From Massilia sp. IC2-477 (GTDB lineage: Bacteria > Pseudomonadota > Gammaproteobacteria > Burkholderiales > Burkholderiaceae_D): DNA of 64,000 bases. This document shows positions 25,908 to 37,148 of the stretch, in pieces. The notes under the pieces were generated by a model that saw only the letters and a program-made list of their open reading frames with translations, made no database searches and was not told where the DNA came from. A program made the translations under genes and the position numbers. Where the stretch lies: contig NZ_JAJFEQ010000002.1 of assembly GCF_020707265.1 (NCBI RefSeq), positions 372,001 through 436,000 on the forward strand, given 5' to 3'. Each line of letters begins with the position of its first letter. The first letter of the stretch is position 1.

Positions 25908-26190
25908 AAAACAGTCTGGTTGGCGTTGCGCTCGTGCATTCTACTGTGAAATTTGACCGAAAGGACAGTTACGTACGCATGATTCCTAGTAGAAATGGGT
26001 GTTCCATTGCTGTTCAAAAAACGCGCAACATCCCAGCGCAAGCCAGTCGTCGCGCGGTTGTATTCGGTGAGTAAACTGATAAGATTGATTTTGCTCAAAC
26101 ATCAGCACCCCACCCACCGTAACATGCATGGTTTCGCAACCCTGCTGTCTGAACAATCGCCCGGCGGCGCCGGGAATTAGGGAGATCAAC

Positions 26191-27369
26191 ATGGAAGACG
26201 TCGTCATCGTGGCCGCTGGCCGCACGCCGGTCGGCAAGTTCGGCGGCACACTGGCCAAGATCCCTGCTGCCGAACTCGGCGCGCACGTGATCCGCCAACT
26301 GCTGGCCAGGACCGGCATCGACCCCGCCTCGGTCAGCGAGGTGATCATGGGGCAGGTCCTCACCGCCGGCGCCGGCCAGAATCCGGCACGCCAGGCCGTC
26401 ATCAAGGGCGGCCTGCCCGACATGGTGCCGGGCCAGACCATCAACATGGTGTGCGGCAGCGGCCTGAAGGCTACCCACCTGGCGGCCCAGGCCATCAAGT
26501 GCGGCGACGCCCAGATCGTCATCGCCGGCGGCCAGGAAAACATGAGCGCTTCGCCGCACGTGCTGAACGGCTCGCGCGACGGCTTCCGCATGGGTGACGC
26601 CAAGCTGGTCGACACCATGATCGTGGACGGCCTGTGGGACGTCTACAACCAGTACCACATGGGCGTGACCGCCGAGAACGTCGCGCGCAAGTACGAGGTC
26701 TCGCGCGCCGAACAGGACGAATTCGCGCTGCAATCCCAGCTCAAGGCCGAAGCTGCCCAAAAAGCAGGCAAGTTCAAGGACGAGATCATCCCCGTCGAGA
26801 TTCCTTCCAAGAAGGGCCCGACCATCTTCGACACCGACGAATACCCGAAGCACGGCTCCACGCTGGAAGCCCTGAGCGGGCTGCGCCCCGCCTTCAATAA
26901 AGAGGGCACCGTCACCGCCGGCAACGCTTCCGGCATCAACGACGGCGCCGCCGCCGTGATCATGATGAGCGCCTCCAAGGCCAAGGAGCTGGGCCTGACC
27001 CCGCTGGCGCGCATCAAGGCCTACGCCTCGGCCGGCCTGGATCCGTCGATCATGGGCATGGGCCCGGTCTCGGCGACCCAGCTGTGCCTGAAAAAGGCCG
27101 GCTGGACCCACGAAGACATCGACCTGATGGAAATCAACGAGGCCTTCGCCGCCCAGGCCATCGCGGTCAACAAGGAAATGGGCTGGGATACCTCGAAGAT
27201 CAACGTGAATGGCGGCGCGATTGCCCTCGGCCACCCGATCGGCGCCTCCGGCTGCCGCGTGCTGGTGACCCTGCTGCACGAAATGGTGCGCCGCGACGCC
27301 AAGCGCGGGCTGGCCAGCCTGTGCATCGGCGGCGGCATGGGCGTGGCGCTGGCGGTCGAACGCGACTGA
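26191..27369 (+). CDS. phaA: Acetyl-CoA acetyltransferase (beta-ketothiolase)
   Basis: 392 residues from ATG 26191 (ribosome site AGGGAG); the upstream extension is not conserved. It condenses two acetyl-CoA to acetoacetyl-CoA for polyhydroxybutyrate. The nucleophilic Cys88 is in VCGSGLKA, the His in [11 protein letters not shown] and the second catalytic Cys in CIGGGMG. Followed after 53 bp by phaB; the synthase phaC is not in the window. The 283-bp gap to minC has no clear promoter boxes that I can defend. Confidence 0.93.
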   Translation: MEDVVIVAAGRTPVGKFGGTLAKIPAAELGAHVIRQLLARTGIDPASVSEVIMGQVLTAGAGQNPARQAVIKGGLPDMVPGQTINMVCGSGLKATHLAAQAIKCGDAQIVIAGGQENMSASPHVLNGSRDGFRMGDAKLVDTMIVDGLWDVYNQYHMGVTAENVARKYEVSRAEQDEFALQSQLKAEAAQKAGKFKDEIIPVEIPSKKGPTIFDTDEYPKHGSTLEALSGLRPAFNKEGTVTAGNASGINDGAAAVIMMSASKAKELGLTPLARIKAYASAGLDPSIMGMGPVSATQLCLKKAGWTHEDIDLMEINEAFAAQAIAVNKEMGWDTSKINVNGGAIALGHPIGASGCRVLVTLLHEMVRRDAKRGLASLCIGGGMGVALAVERD

Positions 27370-27422
27370 CCGCCTGGAGTAAATGCGGTAGCAGTGACTG
27401 ACAACTAAAACTGGAGAAGACA

Positions 27423-28163
27423 ATGGCACGAGTAGCATTGGTGACGGGCGGCATGGGCGGCCTGGGCGAGGCGGTGTGCATCAAGCTGGCCGCTTTGGGA
27501 TACAAGGTCGTCACGACGTATTCGCCGGGTAACAAGAAGGCCGACGGCTGGCTGGCCCAGATGAAAGAGCAGGGCTTTGACTTCCGGGCCTATCCCTGCG
27601 ACGTGTCCGACTACGATTCGGCCCAGGCCTGCGTGCGCCAGGTCGAGCAGGAAGTCGGCCCGGTCGACGTGCTGGTCAACAACGCCGGCATCACCCGCGA
27701 CATGACCTTCAAGAAGATGGACAAGCCGAACTGGGACGCGGTGATGAAGACCAACCTCGACTCCGTGTTCAACATGACCAAGCCGGTCTGCGACGGCATG
27801 GTCGAGCGCGGCTGGGGCCGGATCATCAACATTTCCTCGGTCAACGGCCAGAAGGGCGCCTTCGGCCAGACCAACTACTCGGCGGCCAAGGCCGGCATGC
27901 ACGGCTTCACCAAGGCGCTGGCCTATGAAGTGGCACGCAAGGGCGTGACCGTCAACACCATCTCGCCAGGCTATATCGGCACCAAGATGGTGATGGACAT
28001 CCCGAGCGAAGTGCTGGAAACCAAGATCATCCCGCAAATCCCGATGGGCCGCCTGGGCAAACCGGAAGAAGTCGCCGGCCTGGTCGCTTACCTGTCGTCC
28101 GAAGAAGCGGCGTTCGTGACCGGCGCGAATATCGCGATCAATGGCGGCCAGCACATGCAGTAA
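27423..28163 (+). CDS. phaB: Acetoacetyl-CoA reductase
   Basis: 246 residues, a short-chain dehydrogenase that reduces acetoacetyl-CoA to (R)-3-hydroxybutyryl-CoA with NADPH. It has TGGMGGLGEA as cofactor loop, NNAG, the catalytic Ser in NISSVNGQKGAFGQ, and YSAAK. PhaB-type residues GFGQTNYSAAKAGMHGF-like and a VTVNTISPGYIGT stretch support the assignment over generic FabG. It ends in a strong terminator. Confidence 0.94.
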   Translation: MARVALVTGGMGGLGEAVCIKLAALGYKVVTTYSPGNKKADGWLAQMKEQGFDFRAYPCDVSDYDSAQACVRQVEQEVGPVDVLVNNAGITRDMTFKKMDKPNWDAVMKTNLDSVFNMTKPVCDGMVERGWGRIINISSVNGQKGAFGQTNYSAAKAGMHGFTKALAYEVARKGVTVNTISPGYIGTKMVMDIPSEVLETKIIPQIPMGRLGKPEEVAGLVAYLSSEEAAFVTGANIAINGGQHMQ

Positions 28164-28188
28164 TGCCGAGGTCGTGACGCAAGGGAAG

Positions 28189-28214
28189 GCACCGCTGCGG
28201 CGGTGCTTTTTTTT
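28189..28214 (+). terminator. Rho-independent terminator of phaAB
   Basis: GCACCGC pairs with GCGGTGC around a short loop and is followed by eight T. Confidence 0.9.
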
Positions 28215-28232
28215 CGCCTCGCCCAGCCTCGG

Positions 28233-28238
28233 TACAAT
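28233..28238 (+). promoter_or_regulatory. Candidate -10 box of the DSD1-like gene
   Basis: TACAAT about 30 bp before the start codon. The same type of box recurs before pip (TACAAT, 29604-29609) and before the DUF2721 gene (TACACT, 30627-30632). No good -35 boxes are seen at the expected distance, so these are weak or activator-dependent promoters at best. Confidence 0.4.
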
Positions 28239-28268
28239 AGCCGCAACGACTTTTAACCAGTGACCGCC

Positions 28269-29585
28269 ATGCACACTCTGCCCCGCGACGGCCTCGCCCT
28301 GTCCAGCCTCGACGAACACCTGCTCCTGCCCGGCACCAAGGGCTTGCCGATCACCGAAGCGCTGCGCCAGGGCGCGGTCGGCCTGCAGGGCTGGAATGTG
28401 CTGCGCGGCGACACCTCCTTCCCGGTGGCTGTGCTGAAGACGTCGGCACTGCAGCACAATCTGGCCTGGATGAAGGCTTTCTGCGAGCGCCACGGCGCCA
28501 CCCTGGCGCCGCACGGCAAGACCACCATGAGTCCGCAGCTGTTCGCGGCCCAGCTGGCCAATGGCGCCTGGGGCATCACCCTGGCCAGCGCCACCCAGGT
28601 CCAGGTGGCCTACCGCTTCAACGTGCGCCGCGTGCTGCTGGCGAACCAGCTGGTGGCACGCGCCGACATTGCCGCCGTGCTGGCGCTGCTGCACGAGGAT
28701 CCGGATTTCGAGTGCTTCGTGCTGGCCGACTCCCTGGCCGGTGTCGCGCGACTGTCGGAAGCGGCGGGCGCACGCGGCCTGGCGCGTCCGTTGCCGGTGC
28801 TGGTGGAACTCGGCCTGGCCGGCAAGCGCGCCGGCTGCCGCACCGCCAGGGAAGCGCTCGACGTGGCGCGCGCCATCGCCGGGGCAGACGGCCTGGTGCT
28901 GGCCGGGTTCGAAGGCTACGAAGGTCTGCTCGTCAGCCAGGACCGCGAGGCCGACCTGCGCGCGGTGCGCGCCTTCCTGGCCGAGCTGGTGGACCTGGTC
29001 GAAACGGCCGACGGCGAAGGCCTGTTCGGCAGCGCCGAGATCCTGCTGTCGGCCGGGGGTTCCTCGTACTTCGATCTGGTGGCGCGCGGCTTTGCCGGCG
29101 TGGACGGCCTGTCGCGCCCGGTGCGCGCCGTGCTGCGCAGCGGCTGCTATCTGACCAGCGACCACGGCTCATATAAGCGCCTGCTGGCCCAGCTGGACGC
29201 CCGCGAAGCCCACGGCGAGGGCCTGCGCCCGGCGCTGGAGGTGTGGAGCACGGTGCAGTCGCGCCCCGAACCGGGCCTCGCCATCCTCACCATGGGCAAG
29301 CGCGACGCATCCTATGACGAAGCGCTGCCGACGCCGCTGTTCACCCACCGTCCGGGCGAGGCAGGGGCGCCGAGCGCGCTGCCGCCCGGCTGCGAGATCG
29401 TCAAGATGAACGACCAGCATGCCTACCTGTCGCTGCCCGAGGGCGGGATGCGCGACGCGCTGCGCGTGGGCGACCTGGTCGGCTGCGGCATCTCGCATCC
29501 CTGCACCACCTTCGACAAGTGGCAGGTCCTGCTGGCGGTGGACGACGCCTACAACGTGCGCGAGGCGCTCAACACCTTCTTCTGA
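28269..29585 (+). CDS. PLP-dependent D-amino-acid deaminase/aldolase-type enzyme (DSD1-like)
   Basis: 438 residues from ATG 28269; an in-frame GTG at 28260 is an alternative. It belongs to the fold-III alanine-racemase-like family with D-serine dehydratase (DSD1) and D-threonine aldolase: the PLP lysine is in TLAPHGKTTMSPQLF, the C-terminal beta domain has the metal-binding pair in NDQHAYL and ISHPCTTFDKW. Annotated relatives are called amino acid deaminase. The exact substrate cannot be told from sequence. It stands alone after the phaAB terminator. Confidence 0.85.
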   Translation: MHTLPRDGLALSSLDEHLLLPGTKGLPITEALRQGAVGLQGWNVLRGDTSFPVAVLKTSALQHNLAWMKAFCERHGATLAPHGKTTMSPQLFAAQLANGAWGITLASATQVQVAYRFNVRRVLLANQLVARADIAAVLALLHEDPDFECFVLADSLAGVARLSEAAGARGLARPLPVLVELGLAGKRAGCRTAREALDVARAIAGADGLVLAGFEGYEGLLVSQDREADLRAVRAFLAELVDLVETADGEGLFGSAEILLSAGGSSYFDLVARGFAGVDGLSRPVRAVLRSGCYLTSDHGSYKRLLAQLDAREAHGEGLRPALEVWSTVQSRPEPGLAILTMGKRDASYDEALPTPLFTHRPGEAGAPSALPPGCEIVKMNDQHAYLSLPEGGMRDALRVGDLVGCGISHPCTTFDKWQVLLAVDDAYNVREALNTFF

Positions 29586-29603
29586 AACGCCGTGGCGGTA
29601 GGC

Positions 29604-29609
29604 TACAAT
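29604..29609 (+). promoter_or_regulatory. Candidate -10 box of pip
   Basis: TACAAT 27 bp before the pip ATG, with a poor CTGAAA-like -35 overlapping the end of the previous gene. Confidence 0.4.
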
Positions 29610-29635
29610 CGGCTGTCACCCGCCGAAAGAGAACC

Positions 29636-30592
29636 ATGCCTGCCACGCCGCCGTCCCTGTTCCCGCCGATCCAGCCCATCCGCCACGGCATGCTCGCCGT
29701 CGACGAGCTGCACACGATCTACTGGGAAGAAGTCGGCAACCCCAACGGCATTCCGGTGCTGTTCCTGCACGGCGGGCCGGGCGCCGGCCTGTCGCCCCAG
29801 CACCGGCGCTTCTTCGACCCCAGCGCCTACCGCGTGATCCTGTTCGACCAGCGCGGCGCCGGCAAGTCCACGCCGCTGGGCGAGTGGCGCAACAACACCA
29901 CGCAGCTCCTCATCGACGACATCGAGCGCCTGCGCCAGATGTTCGGCATCCGGCAATGGCTGGTGTTCGGCGGTTCCTGGGGCTCGACGCTGGCGCTGGC
30001 CTACGGCCAGTCCCACCCCGAACGCTGCCTCGGCTTCGTGCTGCGCGGGATCTTTCTGTGCACGAAGGCGGAAGTCGACTGGTTCATCAACGGCGTGAAG
30101 TGGTTCTACCCCGAGCTGTACGAAGACTTCGTGGCCCCGATTCCGCAGGAAGAGCGCGGCGACCTGCTGAAGGCCTATGCAGAGCGCCTGCTGTGCGGCG
30201 ATCCCGAGGTCTACTGGCCAGCCGCGCGCGCCTGGAGCCGCTTCGAAGGCCGCCGCGTGTTTCTGCTGCCGCAGCCGGAGGAAGCCTCGTCCGACGCGCT
30301 CGACCTGGGCGTGGGCCGCCTCGAGTCGCACTACATGCTGCACGGCGCCTTCCTGGAAGAGGACCAGCTGGTGCGCGACATCGGACGCATCGCCCACCTG
30401 CCGGCGGTCATCGTGCAGGGCCGCTACGATGTGATCTGCCCGCCGCTGTCGGCCTGGCGCCTGCACCAGGCCTGGCCGGGGGCGAAGCTGCACATGATTC
30501 CGGACGGCGGCCACGGCGCCCTCGAGACCGGTATCGCCCGCGCGCTGGTGAACGCCACCGAGCAGTTCAAGCGCCACGGCCGCTTTGATTGA
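29636..30592 (+). CDS. pip: Proline iminopeptidase
   Basis: 318 residues, alpha/beta-hydrolase of peptidase family S33 that removes N-terminal proline. It has the oxyanion segment LHGGPGAG, DQRGAGKS, the nucleophile elbow GGSWGSTLAL, the acid in VQGRYDVICP and the His in DGGHGA. Start is ATG 29636; the frame extends upstream into the previous gene without similarity. Cytosolic, no signal peptide. Confidence 0.94.
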   Translation: MPATPPSLFPPIQPIRHGMLAVDELHTIYWEEVGNPNGIPVLFLHGGPGAGLSPQHRRFFDPSAYRVILFDQRGAGKSTPLGEWRNNTTQLLIDDIERLRQMFGIRQWLVFGGSWGSTLALAYGQSHPERCLGFVLRGIFLCTKAEVDWFINGVKWFYPELYEDFVAPIPQEERGDLLKAYAERLLCGDPEVYWPAARAWSRFEGRRVFLLPQPEEASSDALDLGVGRLESHYMLHGAFLEEDQLVRDIGRIAHLPAVIVQGRYDVICPPLSAWRLHQAWPGAKLHMIPDGGHGALETGIARALVNATEQFKRHGRFD

Positions 30593-30664
30593 CAGGCGCG
30601 GGGTGCCAGTCGCGCGCCGCGGCTGCTACACTATGCTCAAACCTACAACAACATTGCGCTTCCC

Positions 30665-31129
30665 ATGAATATCCAGATCAGCGACATCGGCCACGTCATC
30701 CAGCTGGCGATCGCGCCGGTCTTCCTGCTGACTGGCGTGGCGACCAAGCTGACCGTGCTGACCAACCGGCTGGCGCGCATCATCGACCGCACCCGGGTGC
30801 TCGAAGACCGCCTCAAGGTCCGCCCCAGCAACGAGGAATCGGCCGAACTCGAAACCCTCTACACCCGCTCGCACCTGATCAACACCGCGATCACTTCCAG
30901 CACCGGCTGCGGCCTGATGGTCTGCCTGGTGATTGCGATGCTGTTCCTGGGTGATACCACCAACCTGCCGCTGGACCAGTACATCGCCGGACTCTTCGTG
31001 TTCGCGATGGTCGGCCTGATCAGCAGCTTCGTCTACTTCCTGCGCGAGATCTTCATCGCCTCGCGCTTCATGCGCATGCAGCACACGCTGTCCCTGCAAC
31101 AGCCACGCCAGAGCGCACCCACCGAATGA
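30665..31129 (+). CDS. DUF2721 membrane protein
   Basis: 154 residues with three hydrophobic segments (about 8-28, 79-98, 105-126) and a charged cytoplasmic helix between the first two (NRLARIIDRTRVLEDRL), the standard DUF2721 plan. Function unknown. Its last bases overlap the next gene's ATG as ATGA, so both proteins are made together. Confidence 0.85.
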   Translation: MNIQISDIGHVIQLAIAPVFLLTGVATKLTVLTNRLARIIDRTRVLEDRLKVRPSNEESAELETLYTRSHLINTAITSSTGCGLMVCLVIAMLFLGDTTNLPLDQYIAGLFVFAMVGLISSFVYFLREIFIASRFMRMQHTLSLQQPRQSAPTE

Positions 31130-31593
31130 TCGAGTACAGCATGCACGACTATCAACGCCCCCCGACCCTCCACCGCTACGCGCCGCATGCCGAACTGGAA
31201 GCCGCGCTGCGCGGCCAGTTCCGCCTGGTGCCCGCCGGCTTCTTCCTGACCGTGTCGTTTTCGACCGTATGGGACAAGCGCCTGTTCGACGTGCTCGGCC
31301 CGGCCGACAGCTGCCTGGTGATCCATAACACCGAACTGTTCGGCGAACGCCTGCACCGCGCGGTGCAGCGTACCCTGCCTGACTGGGCCGGCATCGACGG
31401 TCCGGTGGAATACGGCGTGCGCTCGCGCCTGGGCGCGGCCTTTACCAAGGGCGCCGGCCAGGCCCAGGAAAAGGAATGGCAGTTCGCCTGGCGGTCGATG
31501 TCGCCGGATGCGATCCTGCGCCCGGTCACGGTCAACATCGGCAGCATCGAAGCTTTCGCCGAACTGCGCGACCGCGAAAGCCACCTGGCCTGA
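31126..31593 (+). CDS. Hypothetical protein coupled to DUF2721
   Basis: 155 residues, overlapping the DUF2721 gene by four bases. Soluble, no signal peptide. It contains PPTLHRYAPHAELEAALRG, a hydrophobic GFFLTVSFSTVWD strand and CLVIHNTELF. I do not recognise the family. The tight coupling suggests it works with the membrane partner. Confidence 0.7.
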   Translation: MIEYSMHDYQRPPTLHRYAPHAELEAALRGQFRLVPAGFFLTVSFSTVWDKRLFDVLGPADSCLVIHNTELFGERLHRAVQRTLPDWAGIDGPVEYGVRSRLGAAFTKGAGQAQEKEWQFAWRSMSPDAILRPVTVNIGSIEAFAELRDRESHLA

Positions 31594-31612
31594 GGTCGAA
31601 TTGGAAGTTTAG

Positions 31613-33682
<2,070 letters not shown>

Positions 33683-33693
33683 TCGACACTCTG

Positions 33694-33722
33694 CTGCGTG
33701 GGCAGCGCTGCCGCCCACGCAG
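33694..33722. repeat. Solitary REP-like palindrome / bidirectional terminator
   Basis: CTGCGTGGGC and GCCCACGCAG form a 10-bp stem, with an inner GGCAGCGCTGCC palindrome. The GCGTGGGC/GCCCACGC arms match the core of the 18.2-kb REP doublet. It lies between two convergent stops and has no long U-tract. Confidence 0.55.
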
Positions 33723-33728
33723 TCAAGC

Positions 33729-34871
33729 TTACTTCTTGCGAACGACCACGCAGCCGATCGAGTAACCGGCGCCGAAGGAGCAGATCACCCCGTTCGCGCC
33801 GCTCGGCAGGTCATCCTGGTACTTGTGGAACGCAATGATCGACCCTGCCGACGAGGTGTTGGCGTAGGTGTCGAGAATCACCGGCGCCTCGCTCGGCTCC
33901 GCGTCGCGGCCCAGCAGGGTGCGGGCGATCAGCTGGTTCATGTTCAGGTTGGCCTGGTGCAGCCAGTAGCGCGACACGTCCTTGATCTCCAGGCCCGCGT
34001 TCTTCACGGTGTCGGCGATCGTCTCGGCCGCCATCGGGCACACCTCCTTGAACACCTTGCGGCCCTGCTGGCGGAACAGCTTGTCCGGCGCGCCGATGCC
34101 GGCTTCGTCGAAGCGGTTCATGAAGCCGAAGTTGTTGCGGATGTTGTTCGAGAACTTCGTCTTGAGCTTGCTGTCCAGGATTTCCCACTGGTGGCGGCTG
34201 GTCGCAGTATCCGCTGCTTCCACGATCACGGCGGTGCAGGCGTCGCCGAAGATGAAGTGGCTGTCGCGGTCGCGGAAGTTCAGGTGGCCGCTGGTGATTT
34301 CCGGGTTCAGCATCAGGACCGCACGGGCGCGGCCGCTGCGCACCGCGTCGACCGCCGTCTGGATGCCGAAGGTGGCCGAGGAGCAGGCCACGTTCATGTC
34401 GAAGCCGAAGCCTTCGATGCCCAGCGCATCCTGCACCTCGACCGCCATCGCCGGGTAAGGGCGCTGCATGTTCGAGCAGGCCACCAGCACCATGTCGATA
34501 TCCGACGCCTGCTTGCCGGCGCGGTCCAGTGCTTCGCGCGCGGCGGCCACGCACATCTCGGCCTGCAGCGACACCTGTTCGTCGGCGCGTTCCGGGATGC
34601 GGGCCGTCATGTGGGTCGGGTCGAGCACGCCTTCCTTTTCCATCACGTAGCGCGACTTGATGCCGGAGGCTTTTTCGATAAAGGCGCTGCTCGAGTGCTC
34701 CAGCGCGGTGGTTTCGCCGGCGGCGATCGCGGCGCCGTGCTCCTGGTTGTACAGGTCGACGTAGGCGTTGTAAGCCGTTACCAGCTCATCGTTGGAGATG
34801 GAATACGGCGGCGTAAACAGGCCAGTGCCGCTGATCACGACAGGTTTCATATTGGGGACTTTCAAAGACAT
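33729..34871 (-). CDS. Beta-ketoacyl-ACP synthase III (FabH-like)
   Basis: 380 residues from ATG 34871; a second ATG at 34850 (MKPVVISGTG) is an equally good start. It has the KASIII triad: Cys163 in NVACSSATFG, His in YWLHQANLNMN and Asn in DTYANTSSAG. It is longer than housekeeping FabH (about 320) and is similar in size to Pseudomonas FabH-type enzymes that use medium-chain acyl-CoA. Next to fadH this suggests a link between beta-oxidation products and fatty-acid synthesis, but substrate preference is an inference. Confidence 0.82.
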   Translation of the reverse strand: MSLKVPNMKPVVISGTGLFTPPYSISNDELVTAYNAYVDLYNQEHGAAIAAGETTALEHSSSAFIEKASGIKSRYVMEKEGVLDPTHMTARIPERADEQVSLQAEMCVAAAREALDRAGKQASDIDMVLVACSNMQRPYPAMAVEVQDALGIEGFGFDMNVACSSATFGIQTAVDAVRSGRARAVLMLNPEITSGHLNFRDRDSHFIFGDACTAVIVEAADTATSRHQWEILDSKLKTKFSNNIRNNFGFMNRFDEAGIGAPDKLFRQQGRKVFKEVCPMAAETIADTVKNAGLEIKDVSRYWLHQANLNMNQLIARTLLGRDAEPSEAPVILDTYANTSSAGSIIAFHKYQDDLPSGANGVICSFGAGYSIGCVVVRKK

Positions 34872-34966
34872 TAACCGGGGTTTCCCGAGAGATGCGGCGA
34901 TTCTACACGCTCATGCCGGGGCTGGGAATTGGCGGAAATGACAAGCTTGACCTGCGTGCAAGGAGC

Positions 34967-36394
34967 TCAGTGCTCCTGCTGCGCCAGCGTCGTCGCGGTG
35001 GGGACGGCGCGCCTGGACAGCTGCACCTTCTCGCCCTTCAGGTGGCGCAGGGCCTGGGCCAGCTGGAAGTCGTCGGCGCTGCCGTAATCGACTGGTTTAC
35101 GCGCGCGCGCGTCGGCCCACAGGCGCATCTGCTCCTCGATGTCTTCCTGGCGCGTGGCGGCTTCCTTCTCGCGGTCGTTGGACAGGTGCCGATCGAGGTC
35201 GGCTTCGCGCATACGTAAAGCGTTGAAGCCGTCGCCGTCGGCCGTTTCGTCGACCGGGAAGTCGGGCAGGATGCCGCGCGCCTGGATCGAGCGCCCGGCC
35301 GGGGTGTAGTAGCGCGCGGTGGTCAGCTTGACCGCGGCGTCGTGGCCGATCGGGCGGATGGTCTGCACCGAGCCCTTGCCGAAGGTCTGGCTGCCCAGGA
35401 TGGCGGCGCGCCTGTAATCCTGCAGGGCGCCGGCCACGATCTCGGAAGCCGAGGCCGAGCCGGTGTTCACCAGCACCACCATCGGCAGCTTCTTGAAGGC
35501 CGGCGGCAGGCTGGCCAGCGGATCGGCGCCGCTGCGCAGCATGTAGAACTCGGGACGGGCGTAGAAGCGCTGGCGCGAGTCCGGCAGCTGGCCGTTGGTC
35601 GAGACGATCTCGGCATCCTTGGGCAGGAAGGCCGCGGCCACACCGATCGCGCCCTGCAGCAGGCCGCCCGGGTCGTTGCGCAGGTCGAGCACCAGGCCCT
35701 TCATGTCCGGGTTGTCGCGGTACAGGGCCTGCAGCCTGGCCGCCATGTCGTCCACGGTCGGCTCCTGGAACTGGGCGATGCGCAGCCAGGCATAGCCCGG
35801 CTCCACCATCTTCGCCTTGACGCTTTTCTGGACGATTTCGCCCCGCGCGATGGTAAAGCGCAGCGGTTCGGGGCTGTCCTTGCGCGCGATGGTGAGGGTG
35901 ACTTTGCTGCCCGGCTCGCCGCGCATGCGCTTGATCGCTTCGTCGATCGGCAGGCCCTGCACCGGGTGGCCGTCGATCCGGGTGATCAGGTCGCCTTCCT
36001 TGATGCCGGCATGCCAGGCCGGGGAATCCTCGATCGGGGCGACGATCTCCACGTAGCCCTCTTCGCTCTCGGAGATCTCGATGCCGAGGCCGACGAAGCG
36101 TCCCTCGGTGCCTTCGCGCAGCTCGCGGTAAGCGCGCGGGTCGAGGTAGGCCGAATGCGGGTCGAGCGAGGCCACCATGCCGGAAATTGCTTCCGACAGC
36201 AGGGCCTTGTCTTCGACCGGTTCGACGTAGGTGGACTTGATGACGCCATAGACATCGGCCAGCTGGCGCAGCTCAGCAAGCGGCATGCCCGCCTCGACCG
36301 GTTTCTGGGCCAGCGCCGAAAACTGCATGGTGGCGGCAACCCCGGCAACGACGCCCAGGCCGACGAGACAGGAATTCTTGAAAGTGGAGCCCAT
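34967..36394 (-). CDS. ctpA: C-terminal processing peptidase (S41, CtpA-like)
   Basis: 475 residues. A signal/anchor helix (about 8-30) is followed by an N-terminal helical region, a PDZ domain (GRFVGLGIEISESEEGYV onward, with GIKEGDLITRIDG) and the S41 protease domain with Ser in NTGSASASEIVAGAL and Lys in QTFGKGSVQT. It trims C-termini of periplasmic proteins. The C-terminal tail after about residue 385 is charged. Transcribed alone. Confidence 0.92.
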   Translation of the reverse strand: MGSTFKNSCLVGLGVVAGVAATMQFSALAQKPVEAGMPLAELRQLADVYGVIKSTYVEPVEDKALLSEAISGMVASLDPHSAYLDPRAYRELREGTEGRFVGLGIEISESEEGYVEIVAPIEDSPAWHAGIKEGDLITRIDGHPVQGLPIDEAIKRMRGEPGSKVTLTIARKDSPEPLRFTIARGEIVQKSVKAKMVEPGYAWLRIAQFQEPTVDDMAARLQALYRDNPDMKGLVLDLRNDPGGLLQGAIGVAAAFLPKDAEIVSTNGQLPDSRQRFYARPEFYMLRSGADPLASLPPAFKKLPMVVLVNTGSASASEIVAGALQDYRRAAILGSQTFGKGSVQTIRPIGHDAAVKLTTARYYTPAGRSIQARGILPDFPVDETADGDGFNALRMREADLDRHLSNDREKEAATRQEDIEEQMRLWADARARKPVDYGSADDFQLAQALRHLKGEKVQLSRRAVPTATTLAQQEH

Positions 36395-36607
36395 GGTTCA
36401 CCCGATGTGAGCGCTGGCCTCGGTGCCGTGCAGCACGCATGAGGTAGCGCAAGTCCAGTATAAACCCGAACACGGAGGGCTGCTCCGAAGCAGGCCAAAC
36501 CATGCGCTTATGCATACATGACAGCGGGTTTGTGTAAGCGCCCTGTTACGGATATGCCGGCTTGGTAAGCAATTGTAAGAGTCGAAGCGAACGCGAGGGT
36601 GGGAACC
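36395..36607. other. Intergenic region upstream of ctpA
   Basis: No gene or clear promoter is recognised here. It must contain the ctpA promoter on the minus strand and possibly one for the small-RNA candidate on the plus strand. Confidence 0.4.
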
Positions 36608-36683
36608 TATAGTGAATTCCAGTTTTTCTCTCTCCACTTTTTGAAGTGGTCTTTGCCCGCGGCCCCCTCCGCGGGCTTTTTTA
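36608..36683 (+). ncRNA. Candidate small RNA ending in a strong terminator
   Basis: TATAGT (36608-36613) resembles a -10 box. It is followed by a pyrimidine-rich stretch, a hairpin CCACTT/AAGTGG (36634-36649) and then a strong terminator GCCCGCGG/CCGCGGGC with TTTTTTATT (36655-36683). No plus-strand gene lies upstream for 2.7 kb, so the terminator has no protein-coding transcript to end. The unit would be about 65 nucleotides. A matching -35 box was not found. Confidence 0.45.
36655..36683 (+). terminator. Orphan Rho-independent terminator
   Basis: GCCCGCGG pairs with CCGCGGGC around CCCCCT and runs into TTTTTT. It is oriented for plus-strand transcription. Confidence 0.85.
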
Positions 36684-36899
36684 TTCCCGTCGATTCTACA
36701 TTCCCAGTAGCAATACCGCCTCCCGCAGGCCGTCTTGTTGTGACGTACCAACACATGCATACCTGATATCGCCCTGTCTGCATGTATCGAAAAGTAAAAA
36801 AGCCCCCCAGGCCGTTGCTGCCCCTTGCGCACCCGCTAGAATGGGTGCAGCCCTATCGTCGAGGACGGTGGGCGGGATGTCAGGCAGAACATTATAAGA

Positions 36900-37130
36900 A
36901 TGAAGAAATCGACTCTCTCGTCCGCGCGGCGCTGCCGGGCCGGACACCCGCGTTTTCCCGCCAACATGCAGCTGCGCGTGTTCGGCAATCACCTGCTGGC
37001 GCAGAACCACGACACGGCGCGTTTTATCACCGTGCCTGGGGTCTACACGGCAAGCCAGGCGCGTTATCACGCGCACTTCCTGAAGACCGGCCACAAGCCG
37101 GCCGCTTTTTCCCAACCCCAGCACCCCTAG
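36900..37130 (+). CDS. Possible small hypothetical protein
   Basis: 76 codons from ATG 36900. From about codon 23 on (MQLRVFGNHLLAQNHDTARF) codon third positions are strongly G/C as in neighbouring genes, which favours coding. It has no signal peptide or recognised domain. A CATTATAAG box lies just upstream, so translation may be nearly leaderless. A weak hairpin with five T (37087-37110) lies inside its last codons, which argues either for a terminator of a non-coding transcript or chance. It ends 18 bp before the first M13 peptidase. Confidence 0.35.
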   Translation: MKKSTLSSARRCRAGHPRFPANMQLRVFGNHLLAQNHDTARFITVPGVYTASQARYHAHFLKTGHKPAAFSQPQHP

Positions 37131-37148
37131 CAATCGAGGACTATTTTC

